Source of the DNA: Flavobacteriaceae bacterium
GTDB taxonomy: Bacteria; Bacteroidota; Bacteroidia; Flavobacteriales; Flavobacteriaceae
DNA: 38,978 nucleotides
NCBI GenBank assembly: GCA_947452415.1
Contig: CANGCT010000012.1
Coordinates: 1-38,978, forward strand
Reading direction: 5' to 3'
In this document: positions 6,831 through 16,010 of the stretch, in pieces
How the letters are laid out: the number at the start of each line of letters is the position of its first letter
Position numbering within the stretch: position 1 is the first letter of the stretch
The notes under the pieces: generated by a model
What the model saw: only the letters and a program-made list of their open reading frames with translations
What the model was told of the DNA's origin: nothing
The model's database searches: none
Position numbers and translations under genes: made by a program

Positions 6831-8012
6831 ATGAAAACAGCCTATATAGTAAAAGCATACCGAACAGCCGTTGGAAAAGCACCAAAAGGAGTATTTCGTT
6901 TTAAACGTCCTGACGAATTGGCGGCTGAAACCATTCAATTCATGATGAACGAATTACCAGATTTCGACAAAAAAAGAATTGACGATGTAATGGTAGGAAA
7001 TGCTATGCCCGAAGCCGAACAAGGTTTAAATATTGGCCGTTTAATTTCCTTAATGGGATTAAAAGTAACCGATGTTCCTGGAGTAACCGTAAATAGATAT
7101 TGCGCTTCTGGATTGGAAACTATCGGAATGGCAACAGCTAAAATCCAGAGTGGAATGGCCGATTGTATCATTGCTGGTGGTGCCGAAAGCATGAGTTTTA
7201 TCCCAATGGGAGGTTATAAACCAACGCCAGATTATGCTGTAGCAAAAGAAGGCCACGAGGATTATTACTGGGGAATGGGGTTAACCGCAGAAGCCGTTGC
7301 CAAACAATTCAACGTAACTCGGGAAGATCAAGATATTTTTTCGTTCCATTCCCATCAAAAAGCTTTAAAAGCACAAGCAGAAGGCAAATTTGATAAACAA
7401 ATTGTTCCAATAACGATTGAGCAAACGTTCATTAATGAAAATGGAAAAAAAGAAACCAAATCTTATGTAGTTTCAAAAGATGAAGGCCCAAGATCAGATA
7501 CTAATGTCCCTGCTTTGGGGAATTTAAAACCAGTTTTTGCTGCCGATGGAAGTGTAACTGCAGGTAATTCCTCTCAAATGAGTGATGGCGCTGCTTTCGT
7601 TTTAATAATGAGCGAAGAAATGGTAAAAGAATTGGGGATCACACCTATTGCCCGATTAGTAAACTTTGCATCTGCAGGAGTGGAACCAAGAGTAATGGGA
7701 ATAGGACCGGTAAAAGCAATTCCGAAAGCCTTAAAACAAGCAGGATTAACTTTAAATGATATTGATTTAATCGAATTAAACGAAGCCTTTGCATCGCAAT
7801 CGTTAGCAGTTATTAGAGAATTAGGATTAAATCCAGATATAGTAAACGTAAATGGTGGTGCCATTGCTTTAGGACATCCACTTGGTTGTACTGGTGCAAA
7901 ATTATCGGTACAATTATTTGAGGAAATGCGTTTGCGAAAAAGCAAATACGGAATTGTAAGCATGTGTGTAGGAACCGGACAAGGAAGTGCTGGAATTTAT
8001 GAGTTATTATAA
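6831..8012 (+). CDS. fadA: Acetyl-CoA C-acyltransferase (3-ketoacyl-CoA thiolase)
   Basis: 393 aa, thiolase family; cleaves 3-ketoacyl-CoA with CoA to give acetyl-CoA and a shortened acyl-CoA. The nucleophile Cys91 lies in VNRYCASGLETI, His349 in GGAIALGHPLGCTGA and the second cysteine, Cys379, in SMCVGTGQG, so all catalytic residues are present. Length equals that of Bacillus FadA (about 391). Same strand as fadN and fadE. The ATG follows the right repeat arm by only a few bases, so that arm probably lies in the ribosome-landing region and could affect translation. Confidence 0.93.
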   Translation: MKTAYIVKAYRTAVGKAPKGVFRFKRPDELAAETIQFMMNELPDFDKKRIDDVMVGNAMPEAEQGLNIGRLISLMGLKVTDVPGVTVNRYCASGLETIGMATAKIQSGMADCIIAGGAESMSFIPMGGYKPTPDYAVAKEGHEDYYWGMGLTAEAVAKQFNVTREDQDIFSFHSHQKALKAQAEGKFDKQIVPITIEQTFINENGKKETKSYVVSKDEGPRSDTNVPALGNLKPVFAADGSVTAGNSSQMSDGAAFVLIMSEEMVKELGITPIARLVNFASAGVEPRVMGIGPVKAIPKALKQAGLTLNDIDLIELNEAFASQSLAVIRELGLNPDIVNVNGGAIALGHPLGCTGAKLSVQLFEEMRLRKSKYGIVSMCVGTGQGSAGIYELL

Positions 8013-8071
8013 TATAAATAACAAATAATATAGATAATCAGAAAATGAAATATTGAATTTAGAAAAGTCTT

Positions 8072-8099
8072 TTTTCTTTTCTCTATTTTCTTTTCTCTA
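8072..8099 (+). repeat. Two tandem copies of a 14-bp unit in the fadA-fadE gap
   Basis: TTTTCTTTTCTCTA occurs twice without mismatch (8072-8085, 8086-8099). TTTAGAAAAG at 8059-8068 is a partial inverted copy, so the RNA could form a small hairpin between fadA and fadE. Confidence 0.6.
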
Positions 8100-8110
8100 A
8101 AAATAATACT

Positions 8111-9901
8111 ATGAGCGATATAACTAGAGGTGGACAGTTTTTGGTAAAAGAAACAAAATGTGATGACATTTTCACACCAGAAGATTTCTCGGAAGAGCAG
8201 ATCATGATGCGGGAATCGGTGAAAGAATTTGTAGAAAAAGAAATATGGCCTAACAAAAGCCGTTTTGAAAGTAAAGATTTTAAATTTACCGAAGAGGTAA
8301 TGAAAAAAGCCGGAGAAATGGGCTTTTTAAGTGTTGCTGTTCCAGAAAACTATGGTGGAATGGGAATGGGATTTGTAGATACTTGTCTAGTTTGCGACTA
8401 TATTTCGGGTGCAACAGGTTCGTTTTCTACCGCTTTTGGCGCACATACAGGAATTGGAACAATGCCAATTACCCTTTACGGAACTGAAAAACAAAAACAA
8501 AAATACGTTCCAAAATTGGCCTCTGGAGAATGGTTTGGTGCCTATTGCTTGACCGAGCCAGGTGCAGGAAGTGATGCCAATTCTGGAAAAACAAAAGCAG
8601 TTTTATCGGATGATGGAACACATTATAAAATCACCGGACAAAAAATGTGGATTTCCAATGCAGGATTTTGTTCTCTTTTTATAGTTTTTGCTCGAATTGA
8701 AGACGATAAAAATATTACTGGCTTTATCATTGAAAATGAAGCTACTAACGGAATTACTCTTGGCGAAGAAGAGCACAAACTAGGAATTCGCGCTTCTTCT
8801 ACTAGACAAGTTTTCTTTAACGAAACTAAAGTTCCTGTTGAAAATATGTTATCCGAAAGAGGAAATGGTTTTAAAATAGCCATGAATGCCTTGAACGTAG
8901 GTCGTATCAAGTTAGCAGCTGCCTGCTTGGATGCGCAACGTCGTGTTACTACCAATGCTGTAATTTATGCAAATGAAAGAGTGCAATTCAACACTCCAAT
9001 TTCACAATTTGGTGCTATTCGTTATAAATTAGCTGAGATGGCAACTTCTGCTTATGCAGGTGAAAGTGCTACCTATCGTGCTGCAAAATCTATTGAAGAC
9101 CGAATTAATACTCGTGTAGCTGAAGGAACTTCGCACCAAGAAGCCGAATTAAAAGGTGTGGAAGAATTTGCTATTGAATGTTCTATACTAAAAGTAGCGG
9201 TTTCTGAAGATGTACAAAATTGTGCTGATGAAGGTATCCAAATATATGGAGGAATGGGTTTCTCTGAAGACACACCTATGGAAAGTGCTTGGAGAGATGC
9301 TCGTATTGCAAGAATATATGAAGGAACCAACGAAATCAACCGAATGTTATCGGTAGGAATGTTAATTAAAAAAGCGATGAAAGGTCAAATCGATCTATTA
9401 GGACCTGCAATGAAAGTACAAGAAGAATTAATGGGAATTCCTTCCTTTGAAACTCCAGATTATTCTGAATTGTTATCCGAAGAAAAAGAAATGATTGCTA
9501 AATTGAAAAAAGCCTTCCTAATGGTTGCCGGTGCTGCGGTTCAAAAATTTGGAATGGATTTAGATGCGCACCAACAATTACTTATGGCTGCTGCCGATAT
9601 GTTAATTGAAATTTACATGTCAGAAAGTACTATTCTTCGCACCGAAAAGTTAGCCAAAAAAGAAGGCGAAGAAAAGGTAAAGGAACAAATTGCTATGGCA
9701 AAATTATATTTATATAAAGCTGTTGACGTTGTCGCTCAAAAAGGAAAAGAAAGTATAATTTCTTTTGCCGATGGTGATGAACAACGAATGATGTTAATGG
9801 GATTACGAAGATTTACAAAATATAACAATATGCCAAATATTGTTGGTTTAAGAGAAATAATAACTTCTAAATTAGTTGCAGAAAACAGTTATTGTTTTTA
9901 A
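8111..9901 (+). CDS. fadE: Acyl-CoA dehydrogenase (FadE type, long form)
   Basis: 596 aa, FAD-dependent; introduces the 2,3-trans double bond in acyl-CoA. The N-terminal helical domain covers about 28-140. FAD/substrate motifs include YCLTEPGAGSDA and WISNAGF, and the C-terminal helical domain carries the catalytic base Glu404 in RIYEGTNEINRM. About 180 further residues after the core resemble the long (VLCAD/Bacillus FadE, 594 aa) form rather than the roughly 380-aa short-chain enzymes. Last gene of the fad run; no clear terminator is seen in the 100 bp that follow. Electrons would pass to an electron-transfer flavoprotein not encoded in this window. Confidence 0.92.
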   Translation: MSDITRGGQFLVKETKCDDIFTPEDFSEEQIMMRESVKEFVEKEIWPNKSRFESKDFKFTEEVMKKAGEMGFLSVAVPENYGGMGMGFVDTCLVCDYISGATGSFSTAFGAHTGIGTMPITLYGTEKQKQKYVPKLASGEWFGAYCLTEPGAGSDANSGKTKAVLSDDGTHYKITGQKMWISNAGFCSLFIVFARIEDDKNITGFIIENEATNGITLGEEEHKLGIRASSTRQVFFNETKVPVENMLSERGNGFKIAMNALNVGRIKLAAACLDAQRRVTTNAVIYANERVQFNTPISQFGAIRYKLAEMATSAYAGESATYRAAKSIEDRINTRVAEGTSHQEAELKGVEEFAIECSILKVAVSEDVQNCADEGIQIYGGMGFSEDTPMESAWRDARIARIYEGTNEINRMLSVGMLIKKAMKGQIDLLGPAMKVQEELMGIPSFETPDYSELLSEEKEMIAKLKKAFLMVAGAAVQKFGMDLDAHQQLLMAAADMLIEIYMSESTILRTEKLAKKEGEEKVKEQIAMAKLYLYKAVDVVAQKGKESIISFADGDEQRMMLMGLRRFTKYNNMPNIVGLREIITSKLVAENSYCF

Positions 9902-9984
9902 AAAACTATTTAATATTCAAAATAAAATCACTTCAAAATTGATTTTTTTAAGATAATTTTAAATATCCAATCCTAATTAATGTT

Positions 9985-9992
9985 TAACTTTG
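9985..9992 (+). promoter_or_regulatory. -7 promoter element for the superoxide dismutase gene
   Basis: TAACTTTG fits TAnnTTTG and lies 15 bp before ATG 10008, giving a short leader. No TTG -33 word is evident. The motif covers an in-frame TTG at 9990, which argues against that TTG being the start codon. Confidence 0.35.
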
Positions 9993-10007
9993 ATAAAAAT
10001 AATTCTT

Positions 10008-10532
10008 ATGAAAAAAATAATTCTTTTATCGCTGGTTGCTTTTGCAATTATTATTGCTTGTAAGTCGGGAAATTCTTCTAAAGCAAATGCTTTAACCATA
10101 ACCTTAGAGCCAAAAAGTGGAAGTACCGTTACTGGTACTGCTACATTCAAAGAGAAAAATGCTATAGTTACTTTTGAAGCAAAACTATCCGGACTTAAGC
10201 CAGGAATCCATGCTATTCATATTCATGAGAAAGCAGATTGCTCTGCTGGAGATGCTACTTCTGCTGGTGGACATTGGAATCCCACACATGTAAAACATGG
10301 AAAATGGACCGATAACGAACACCATAAAGGAGATATTGGAAATTTTACTGCCGATGAAAATGGTAACGGAACCATTACTCTAAAAACAAATGAATGGTGT
10401 ATAGGTTGTGGTGATGTTAACAAAGACATTCTTGGAAAAGGATTAATCGTTCACGATAAAGCCGACGACTATATCACCCAACCTACTGGAAATGCAGGTG
10501 CTAGAGTTGCTTGTTCTGGTATAATAAAATAA
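10008..10532 (+). CDS. sodC: Cu,Zn superoxide dismutase, lipoprotein
   Basis: 174 aa. The start at ATG 10008 gives a clean lipoprotein signal (MKKIILLSLVAFAIIIAC) with lipidated Cys18; an upstream in-frame TTG at 9990 overlaps the promoter word. Cu ligands lie in AIHIHEKADC, GGHWNP and LIVHDKADDY. Zn ligands lie in HVKHG, EHHKGDIGN and the Asp of that segment. GNAGARVACSG is the usual C-terminal signature with the active-site Arg. All metal ligands appear present, so it should be active. It would protect the periplasm or cell surface from superoxide, anchored in a membrane. Probably its own transcription unit: a promoter word in front and a strong terminator behind. The pair of Cys around EWCIGCGD is an extra feature. 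Confidence 0.92.
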   Translation: MKKIILLSLVAFAIIIACKSGNSSKANALTITLEPKSGSTVTGTATFKEKNAIVTFEAKLSGLKPGIHAIHIHEKADCSAGDATSAGGHWNPTHVKHGKWTDNEHHKGDIGNFTADENGNGTITLKTNEWCIGCGDVNKDILGKGLIVHDKADDYITQPTGNAGARVACSGIIK

Positions 10533-10550
10533 GAGAATATCTTAAATATT

Positions 10551-10588
10551 AAATCGTTATATATTAATTTATATAACGATTTTTTTTA
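10551..10588 (+). terminator. Rho-independent terminator after sodC
   Basis: AAATCGTTATATA (10551-10563) pairs perfectly over 13 bp with TATATAACGATTT (10570-10582) around loop TTAATT, and a run of T follows. Convergent to the protease gene. Confidence 0.85.
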
Positions 10589-10653
10589 ATATAGAATTAA
10601 TTCTTAAATAGAATTTGATTGTAATTTAGTTCATATCCATAATTCTCAATAAT

Positions 10654-13587
10654 CTATTGAATAATTAGTTTTTTAGTAGCTGTTTTTCCTTTGGAAATAA
10701 CATTTAATAAATAGATTCCTTTTTCCAATTGCCCAAGATTAACTTCTTGATTGAAAACATCATTGAAATTTTGAAAGGTATTAGTAAAACATTTTCTACC
10801 TCTCATATCAAATAAGTCAACTTTAACTTCTTCTGAAGTAGATAATTTAACTACTATAAATCCATTTGTTGGGTTAGGAGAAATTGTAAAAGTTTCAAAA
10901 GCATTTTCAGTATTAGCCAAAACAGGTGTTCCTGTTATTACAAAATTGTCAATTATTACCCCTTCGTTAGTAACTCCTCCATCAGAAACAAAATTAAATC
11001 GAAATATAATATTCGATTGAGGTGTTGCCCCTCCAAATCCAAATTCAGGCATATTCCAACTGTAATTTGTTTTATCCGAATTTACTCCACCAACTAAGTT
11101 AGCATCACCACCAGCACCTGTCCATTGTGCACCAACACAATTATCACAATTTGTTGCATTAGGAACATTAGAACTATTATACCATGTAGTTCCTGTAGTT
11201 GCATCTCCTAGAATAGACCATGTAGTTCCTCCATTAATAGAATATTCAACATTTAAAAAATCAAAATCTGGTTCAAAATCAAAAGCCATATCAAATTTAA
11301 ATATTGGATTTTGGTATTGCGTAAGATCATAACATTGTGAAACTAAATAAGATGTCATGCCGTTAGGATATAATCCAGTAAGATTGGTTCCATAAACATT
11401 AGATCCTCCCGATGCAATACTATTAAGAATCGGACCTGCAGCTTGCCCTCTTTGCCATAAAATATTTGTATTGCCTTTATCAAAAGAAATGAGATTATCT
11501 GAAGAGGATTCAAAGGTGTTAATTGCGTTTACTATTCCAGCATCGTTAACTAATATAATAGCTGTTTTGGTATTATTAGCATTATTACCATCACTTGTTG
11601 TTGTTGTTGTATAGGAAATTGTGTGCGTTCCTCTTGACAAATTACCAATAATTATTGGGTAATCTATAGTTTGACATGGTAAAAGTGATCCTGACCAATT
11701 TAAATTGTTTGGCGTACCTCCATCAATCGTATATGAAATTGCTACAGAAGAAATTGGATTAGTTCCTGCATTTTCAAAAGTTATACTAGAGTTGTTAGAT
11801 GCGCCACAAGCAACTGATAATGGTTGTGCAATTTTCTTAAGTGAAATATCTGTTGTATAACCTACATACTGCGCTCCAACATTAACAGCATACCAAGCAT
11901 TGGTAACCGCAATAACTTCAGAACTTGATCCACAATATAAATTGTTAGCAACTTGAATTGTTGCATTTCTCATATCTAAATAAGTAGCATTAGAAGTAAG
12001 ATAATCTCTTTCAGCATAATAGGTTATTTGAGAGGATTTGTCCATTCCAATTCCTGTAACTGAATAATTTCGGGGCGAAGGCGCATTGTTTGTTCCTGAT
12101 TTTCCAACTGTAAGAATATAAAACCAATGGTTCATTACACCGCTATTGTTGTGAACCCCACATTGGTCATTTGTATTGCTCGGAGTACAAGAACCCTCAT
12201 CTCCAGTAGCTGTCCAATTGGTGCCAAGATAAGTATCAGGATTTCCATAAGTAGTAGGAGAACTCATGCTTCTAAATGGAGTCGAACCTAAATCTTCTGC
12301 AATTTTCCATACTCCAGTAGCAAAAGGGCTTGCTAAAGAACCGGTTCTTCCGTAATGCTCTATACAAGCTCCCCAAATATCAGAAAGTCCTTCATTAATT
12401 GCTCCCGATTGATTTTGATAGGCCAAGTTGGCTGTAGAAGAACAAATTCCATGACCTATTTCGTGACCGCATACATCAATTGAAGTAAGAATAGAAACAG
12501 AATTACTACCATCGCCATAAGACATTACAGCACCATTCCAAAACGCATTAACTAAACTAGTATTCGGATTGGAACGATAATGCACATAACTTTTCAGCAT
12601 AGTTCCTTGATCATCAAAACTATTTCTATTGAAAATGTTTTTCCAAAAATCATAGGTCATTTCGGCACCCCAATGCGCATCTAAAGCACCAATATCCTTA
12701 TTAGCATTATTGAATTCGGCAGTCGTCCAATTGTTATCAATATCTGAAAAATTGGTAGAAGGATAGGTTACTGTTCTTGCACTATTAAAAGTTTGAATTC
12801 CACCACCACGAGTATCGTCTTTTAAAATATATTTGTTAGATGCTATGTCTAAAGTAGTTTTAATAGATCTGCTACTACTATATTTAGTGCTAGCTGTTCC
12901 AGTTACAGAAGAGGTTACTTGAGTAGTTTCATTTGAGCTATTTTCTTTTGCATTGTTGTGTACATGTTTAATGATAGGATTACTATAAATAATTTTACCG
13001 TTTTGTGCATCTACATATACTTCATCTCTAGCTAAAGGTTGTGTGGCATAAATATCAAATTTATATGCTAAATTTATAGCTCCAGTTTTAATATTTGGAA
13101 GAATTACTAATTCACCTGTTGGTTTTTTGTAATTCAAAGCTAATGCGTCATCTGGAGAATCCCAAAGATATTTGGTGTTGGATTTAGAAGTTAAAATTTC
13201 ATTAAATGCTTGTTCAGCACTTAAATTTGGAATTATATTTAATGTAGAAGCATTATAAACTTCTCCATTTATCATATAAACCTCATTGTTAATACTATGG
13301 ATAATGATTACTCCAAATTCAACTTTTAATCCTTTATAAAATTGTTGAAAATGCTCGTGCTTACGACTTGTTTCATCGGTATTGGAATAGGTTGGAACAT
13401 AACTATTTGATTTGTCTAATTTATTTTGTAATTTAAATTTAGACAATGCATCTGCTTTTGGAAGCGGATTTTCATATTGAACCATAATTTGAATCGGCTC
13501 ATTGACTTTAATTATTTTATTGGTTTGCCCAATGCTAATTTGTATAATAAATAAGGACAAACAAAAAGATAAAACAGTTTTTTTCAT
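10654..13587 (-). CDS. Secreted M4 (thermolysin-like) metalloprotease with T9SS sorting domain
   Basis: 977 aa. The signal peptide ends near SIGQ. The propeptide has an FTP/PepSY-like region (about 50-210). The M4 catalytic domain (about 285-570) has zinc motif H375-E376-x-x-H379 in CGHEIGHG, third ligand Glu399 in GAINEGLSD, and the proton-donor His in CGVHNNSGVMNHWFY. A CARDB/Ig-like domain follows (about 580-690: VACGASNNSSITFENAG), then a jelly-roll/MAM-like domain (about 700-890). The T9SS type A sorting domain is at about 905-977 (FTISPNPTNGF, GIYLLNVISKGKTATKKLIIQ). It would be exported by Sec, translocated by T9SS and released or bound at the surface to digest proteins. It stands alone between convergent sodC and the thr operon. 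Confidence 0.92.
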   Translation of the reverse strand: MKKTVLSFCLSLFIIQISIGQTNKIIKVNEPIQIMVQYENPLPKADALSKFKLQNKLDKSNSYVPTYSNTDETSRKHEHFQQFYKGLKVEFGVIIIHSINNEVYMINGEVYNASTLNIIPNLSAEQAFNEILTSKSNTKYLWDSPDDALALNYKKPTGELVILPNIKTGAINLAYKFDIYATQPLARDEVYVDAQNGKIIYSNPIIKHVHNNAKENSSNETTQVTSSVTGTASTKYSSSRSIKTTLDIASNKYILKDDTRGGGIQTFNSARTVTYPSTNFSDIDNNWTTAEFNNANKDIGALDAHWGAEMTYDFWKNIFNRNSFDDQGTMLKSYVHYRSNPNTSLVNAFWNGAVMSYGDGSNSVSILTSIDVCGHEIGHGICSSTANLAYQNQSGAINEGLSDIWGACIEHYGRTGSLASPFATGVWKIAEDLGSTPFRSMSSPTTYGNPDTYLGTNWTATGDEGSCTPSNTNDQCGVHNNSGVMNHWFYILTVGKSGTNNAPSPRNYSVTGIGMDKSSQITYYAERDYLTSNATYLDMRNATIQVANNLYCGSSSEVIAVTNAWYAVNVGAQYVGYTTDISLKKIAQPLSVACGASNNSSITFENAGTNPISSVAISYTIDGGTPNNLNWSGSLLPCQTIDYPIIIGNLSRGTHTISYTTTTTSDGNNANNTKTAIILVNDAGIVNAINTFESSSDNLISFDKGNTNILWQRGQAAGPILNSIASGGSNVYGTNLTGLYPNGMTSYLVSQCYDLTQYQNPIFKFDMAFDFEPDFDFLNVEYSINGGTTWSILGDATTGTTWYNSSNVPNATNCDNCVGAQWTGAGGDANLVGGVNSDKTNYSWNMPEFGFGGATPQSNIIFRFNFVSDGGVTNEGVIIDNFVITGTPVLANTENAFETFTISPNPTNGFIVVKLSTSEEVKVDLFDMRGRKCFTNTFQNFNDVFNQEVNLGQLEKGIYLLNVISKGKTATKKLIIQ

Positions 13588-13614
13588 TTTTGAAGCGAAG
13601 TTAATTTAGTTCTT

Positions 13615-13622
13615 CAAATATA
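13615..13622 (-). promoter_or_regulatory. -7 promoter element for the M4 protease gene
   Basis: Minus-strand TATATTTG fits TAnnTTTG and lies about 28 bp before the ATG at 13587. There is no clear -33 TTG. It sits in the 98-bp gap after thrC, so the protease can be transcribed separately from the thr operon. Confidence 0.35.
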
Positions 13623-13685
13623 ATAAAAAAATAGTAAAAATTAAGTTCCGATTTGCTAAGGTGCAAAATTTAAGACTTTATTAAT

Positions 13686-14990
13686 TTAGATAAAAGAATT
13701 ATTACGATTTAAAAATCGTTTAAGATCCTCATAACTTTTGATTTTTACACTCACTTTTTCTTTATTTAAAACACTTTCAATCTGTTTTGGGATTTCTAAT
13801 ATAAGATTCAAAACAGGTTCTACAACATCCAAAAACTTAATTGGATGCGCTGTTTCAAGAAATAATCCTATACTATTAGGATTCTTTTTTAGCTCTTTTT
13901 TCAAACCTAAATAGCCAACCGCCCCGTGGGGTTCGGCAATATATCCTGTATTTGAATAAATATCTTTCATTGCTGATTTTGTTTCTTCATCCGTAAAAGA
14001 ATAAGAAGAAAAATCTTTGCTGAATTCCATTAAATCATTATGGTACATTTCTTGAATCCGTATAAAATTACTCGGATTTCCAACATCCATAGCATTTGAA
14101 ATGGTAGCTACAGAGGGTTTAGCATCATATACCCCATTTTCTAAAAACTTAGAAACCGTATCATTTAAGTTAGTTGCTGCTACAAAATGAGCAATAGGCA
14201 ATCCTAATTTTTTCGCTAAGATTCCAGCACATATATTCCCGAAATTTCCACTAGGACAAGAAACAATTAATGATTTATTGTGTTTTTTTAATTCTTTATA
14301 AGCAAAGAAAAAGTAAAACATTTGAGGTAGCCATCGAGCGATATTAATAGAATTGGCAGAAGTAAGATTTTTATATTTTAAATCCGAATCCAAAAATGCT
14401 TGCTTCACCATATCTTGGCAGTCGTCAAAAACGCCATCAACTTCTAATGCCGTTATATTTTGTCCCAAAGTGGTTAATTGTCTTTCTTGAATGTCACTTA
14501 CTTTTCCGGATGGATACAAAATTACCACTTCAACACCTTTTACACCAAGAAAACCACTGGCTACAGCACCACCAGTATCTCCTGAAGTAGCAACAAGAAC
14601 AGTATTTTTCATGTCTTTTCCTTTATTGAAATAGGCTAAACACCGCGACATAAATCGGGCTCCAACATCTTTAAATGCCATGGTTGGTCCATGGTACAAT
14701 TCTAAAGAGTAAACACTTTCTTCAACAGATATGCACGGAAAATCAAAGCAAAGTGTTTCAGTAACGATTTGTTTTAGTTCTAATTCAGGAATTTCACCAC
14801 TTACAAATTGTTTTATGACTTCAAATGCTATTTCTTCATTGGATAAATTTTCTATGCTATCCAAAAAAGATTGTTTTAAAGGTTTAATTTCTTCTGGAAA
14901 ATACAATCCTTTATCTGGCGCAAGCCCTTGAATTAGTGCTTCTTGAAAAGAAACCTTTGTGTTTTTGTTATTTAAACTGTAGTAGTACAT
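13686..14990 (-). CDS. thrC: Threonine synthase
   Basis: 434 aa, PLP-dependent; converts O-phosphohomoserine to threonine. The PLP lysine is Lys107 in YHGPTMAFKDVGARF. The phosphate-binding segment ATSGDTGGAVASGF and the later SGNFGNICAG are typical of fold-type II enzymes. The N-terminal YYYSLNN..KVSFQEALIQGLAPDKGLYFPE is the usual opening of the E. coli-type enzyme. Last gene of thrA-thrB-thrC; an 82-bp gap with a repeat hairpin separates it from thrB. Length is normal. Confidence 0.95.
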   Translation of the reverse strand: MYYYSLNNKNTKVSFQEALIQGLAPDKGLYFPEEIKPLKQSFLDSIENLSNEEIAFEVIKQFVSGEIPELELKQIVTETLCFDFPCISVEESVYSLELYHGPTMAFKDVGARFMSRCLAYFNKGKDMKNTVLVATSGDTGGAVASGFLGVKGVEVVILYPSGKVSDIQERQLTTLGQNITALEVDGVFDDCQDMVKQAFLDSDLKYKNLTSANSINIARWLPQMFYFFFAYKELKKHNKSLIVSCPSGNFGNICAGILAKKLGLPIAHFVAATNLNDTVSKFLENGVYDAKPSVATISNAMDVGNPSNFIRIQEMYHNDLMEFSKDFSSYSFTDEETKSAMKDIYSNTGYIAEPHGAVGYLGLKKELKKNPNSIGLFLETAHPIKFLDVVEPVLNLILEIPKQIESVLNKEKVSVKIKSYEDLKRFLNRNNSFI

Positions 14991-14999
14991 TTGTTTTTT

Positions 15000-15072
15000 G
15001 GTTTTGGGTTCCTGGTTTTGGGTTCCTGGTTTAAGTATATTACCTAAAACCCCGAACCCAAAACCCCGAACC
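15000..15072. repeat. Inverted repeat built of 14-bp units in the thrB-thrC gap
   Basis: GGTTTTGGGTTCCT occurs twice in tandem (15000-15013, 15014-15027). After a short A+T spacer, AAAACCCCGAACCC and AAAACCCCGAACC lie in inverted orientation (15046-15072). The arms pair with few mismatches, so the intercistronic mRNA can form a stable hairpin that begins at the thrB stop codon. It is much richer in G+C than the surrounding DNA. Confidence 0.75.
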
Positions 15073-15993
15073 TTAAATTATTGAAACTCCAATTGGATTT
15101 ATTTTAGATATATGTATGTCTGCAGGTATTCCAGTGTTTAGGTATTCTTCGGTCATGGAATGAGCTACTTTTTCGGCAACATCGAAACCTTTACATAAAG
15201 CAAAAATGGAAGGCCCAGCACCTGAAATCCCAGCACCCAAAGCACCATTATGTATTGCTGTGAATTTCACTTTATCAAAGCTTGGAATCAAATGTTTTCG
15301 CAATGGTTCTACAACCACATCTTTCAAGGAACGACCTATTAATTCATAATCTTTAGTATATAAACCTGAAATTAATCCGCCCACATTTCCCCATTGAGTA
15401 ATAGCTGATTTTAAAGAAATCATTGGTTGTAACACTGCTCTTGCATCGGCTGTTTTTACTTCGATATGTGGATGCAAAACTACGGCATACAATTCTTCTG
15501 GACTTTCTATTCGAATAACATCAAGAGGCTCATAACCTCTTACTAAAGTAAAACCTCCTAATAGACAAGGGGCTACATTATCGGCATGTTCACAACCGCT
15601 AGCAACGACTTCGCCTTTCATGGCAAATTCAACCAGTTCGTGTCTAGAAAATGGTTTTCCTAGTAATTCATTGATTCCGAAAACGGCTCCTGCTGCACTT
15701 GCAGACGAACTGCCAATGCCACTTCCAGATTTAATTTTTTTGTGGATTTCAATTTCAAATCCAAATTCCGAATTAATACTATTTAGTAACGCCAATGCTG
15801 CAACTCCTGCCACATTTTTTTTGGTTTCTAAAGGTAAATCGGCACCTATTATTTTGGTTATACGAATACCTTTTTCATTTACCTTTCGGATAATCATTTC
15901 GTCGCCAATAGTTTCTAGGCATAAACCTAAAACATCAAATCCGCAGGATAGATTGGCGATGGTTGCAGGACAGAATATTTTTATTTCGTTCAT
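15073..15993 (-). CDS. thrB: Homoserine kinase
   Basis: 306 aa, GHMP kinase family; phosphorylates homoserine with ATP. The N-terminal FCPATIANLSCGFDVLGLCL and the ATP-binding loop KSGSGIGSSSASAAGAVFG (about 88-106) are diagnostic; the C-terminal GALGAGISGAGPSIFAL is the GHMP C motif. Standard length. It lies between thrA (40 bp upstream) and thrC and is clearly co-transcribed with them. Confidence 0.95.
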   Translation of the reverse strand: MNEIKIFCPATIANLSCGFDVLGLCLETIGDEMIIRKVNEKGIRITKIIGADLPLETKKNVAGVAALALLNSINSEFGFEIEIHKKIKSGSGIGSSSASAAGAVFGINELLGKPFSRHELVEFAMKGEVVASGCEHADNVAPCLLGGFTLVRGYEPLDVIRIESPEELYAVVLHPHIEVKTADARAVLQPMISLKSAITQWGNVGGLISGLYTKDYELIGRSLKDVVVEPLRKHLIPSFDKVKFTAIHNGALGAGISGAGPSIFALCKGFDVAEKVAHSMTEEYLNTGIPADIHISKINPIGVSII

Positions 15994-16010
15994 TTAATTT
16001 ATTTTTAGGA

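Noticed and set aside
7574..7963. 129-codon minus-strand open frame inside the thiolase gene, and similar antisense frames inside fadN, fadE, thrA, thrB, uvrD and the M1 gene
   Set aside because: They are mirror images of strongly conserved genes, have composition typical of antisense frames and no recognisable domains.
9990..10007. TTG start six codons upstream for sodC
   Set aside because: The TTG lies in the likely -7 word TAACTTTG, and the extra residues would precede an already complete lipoprotein signal.
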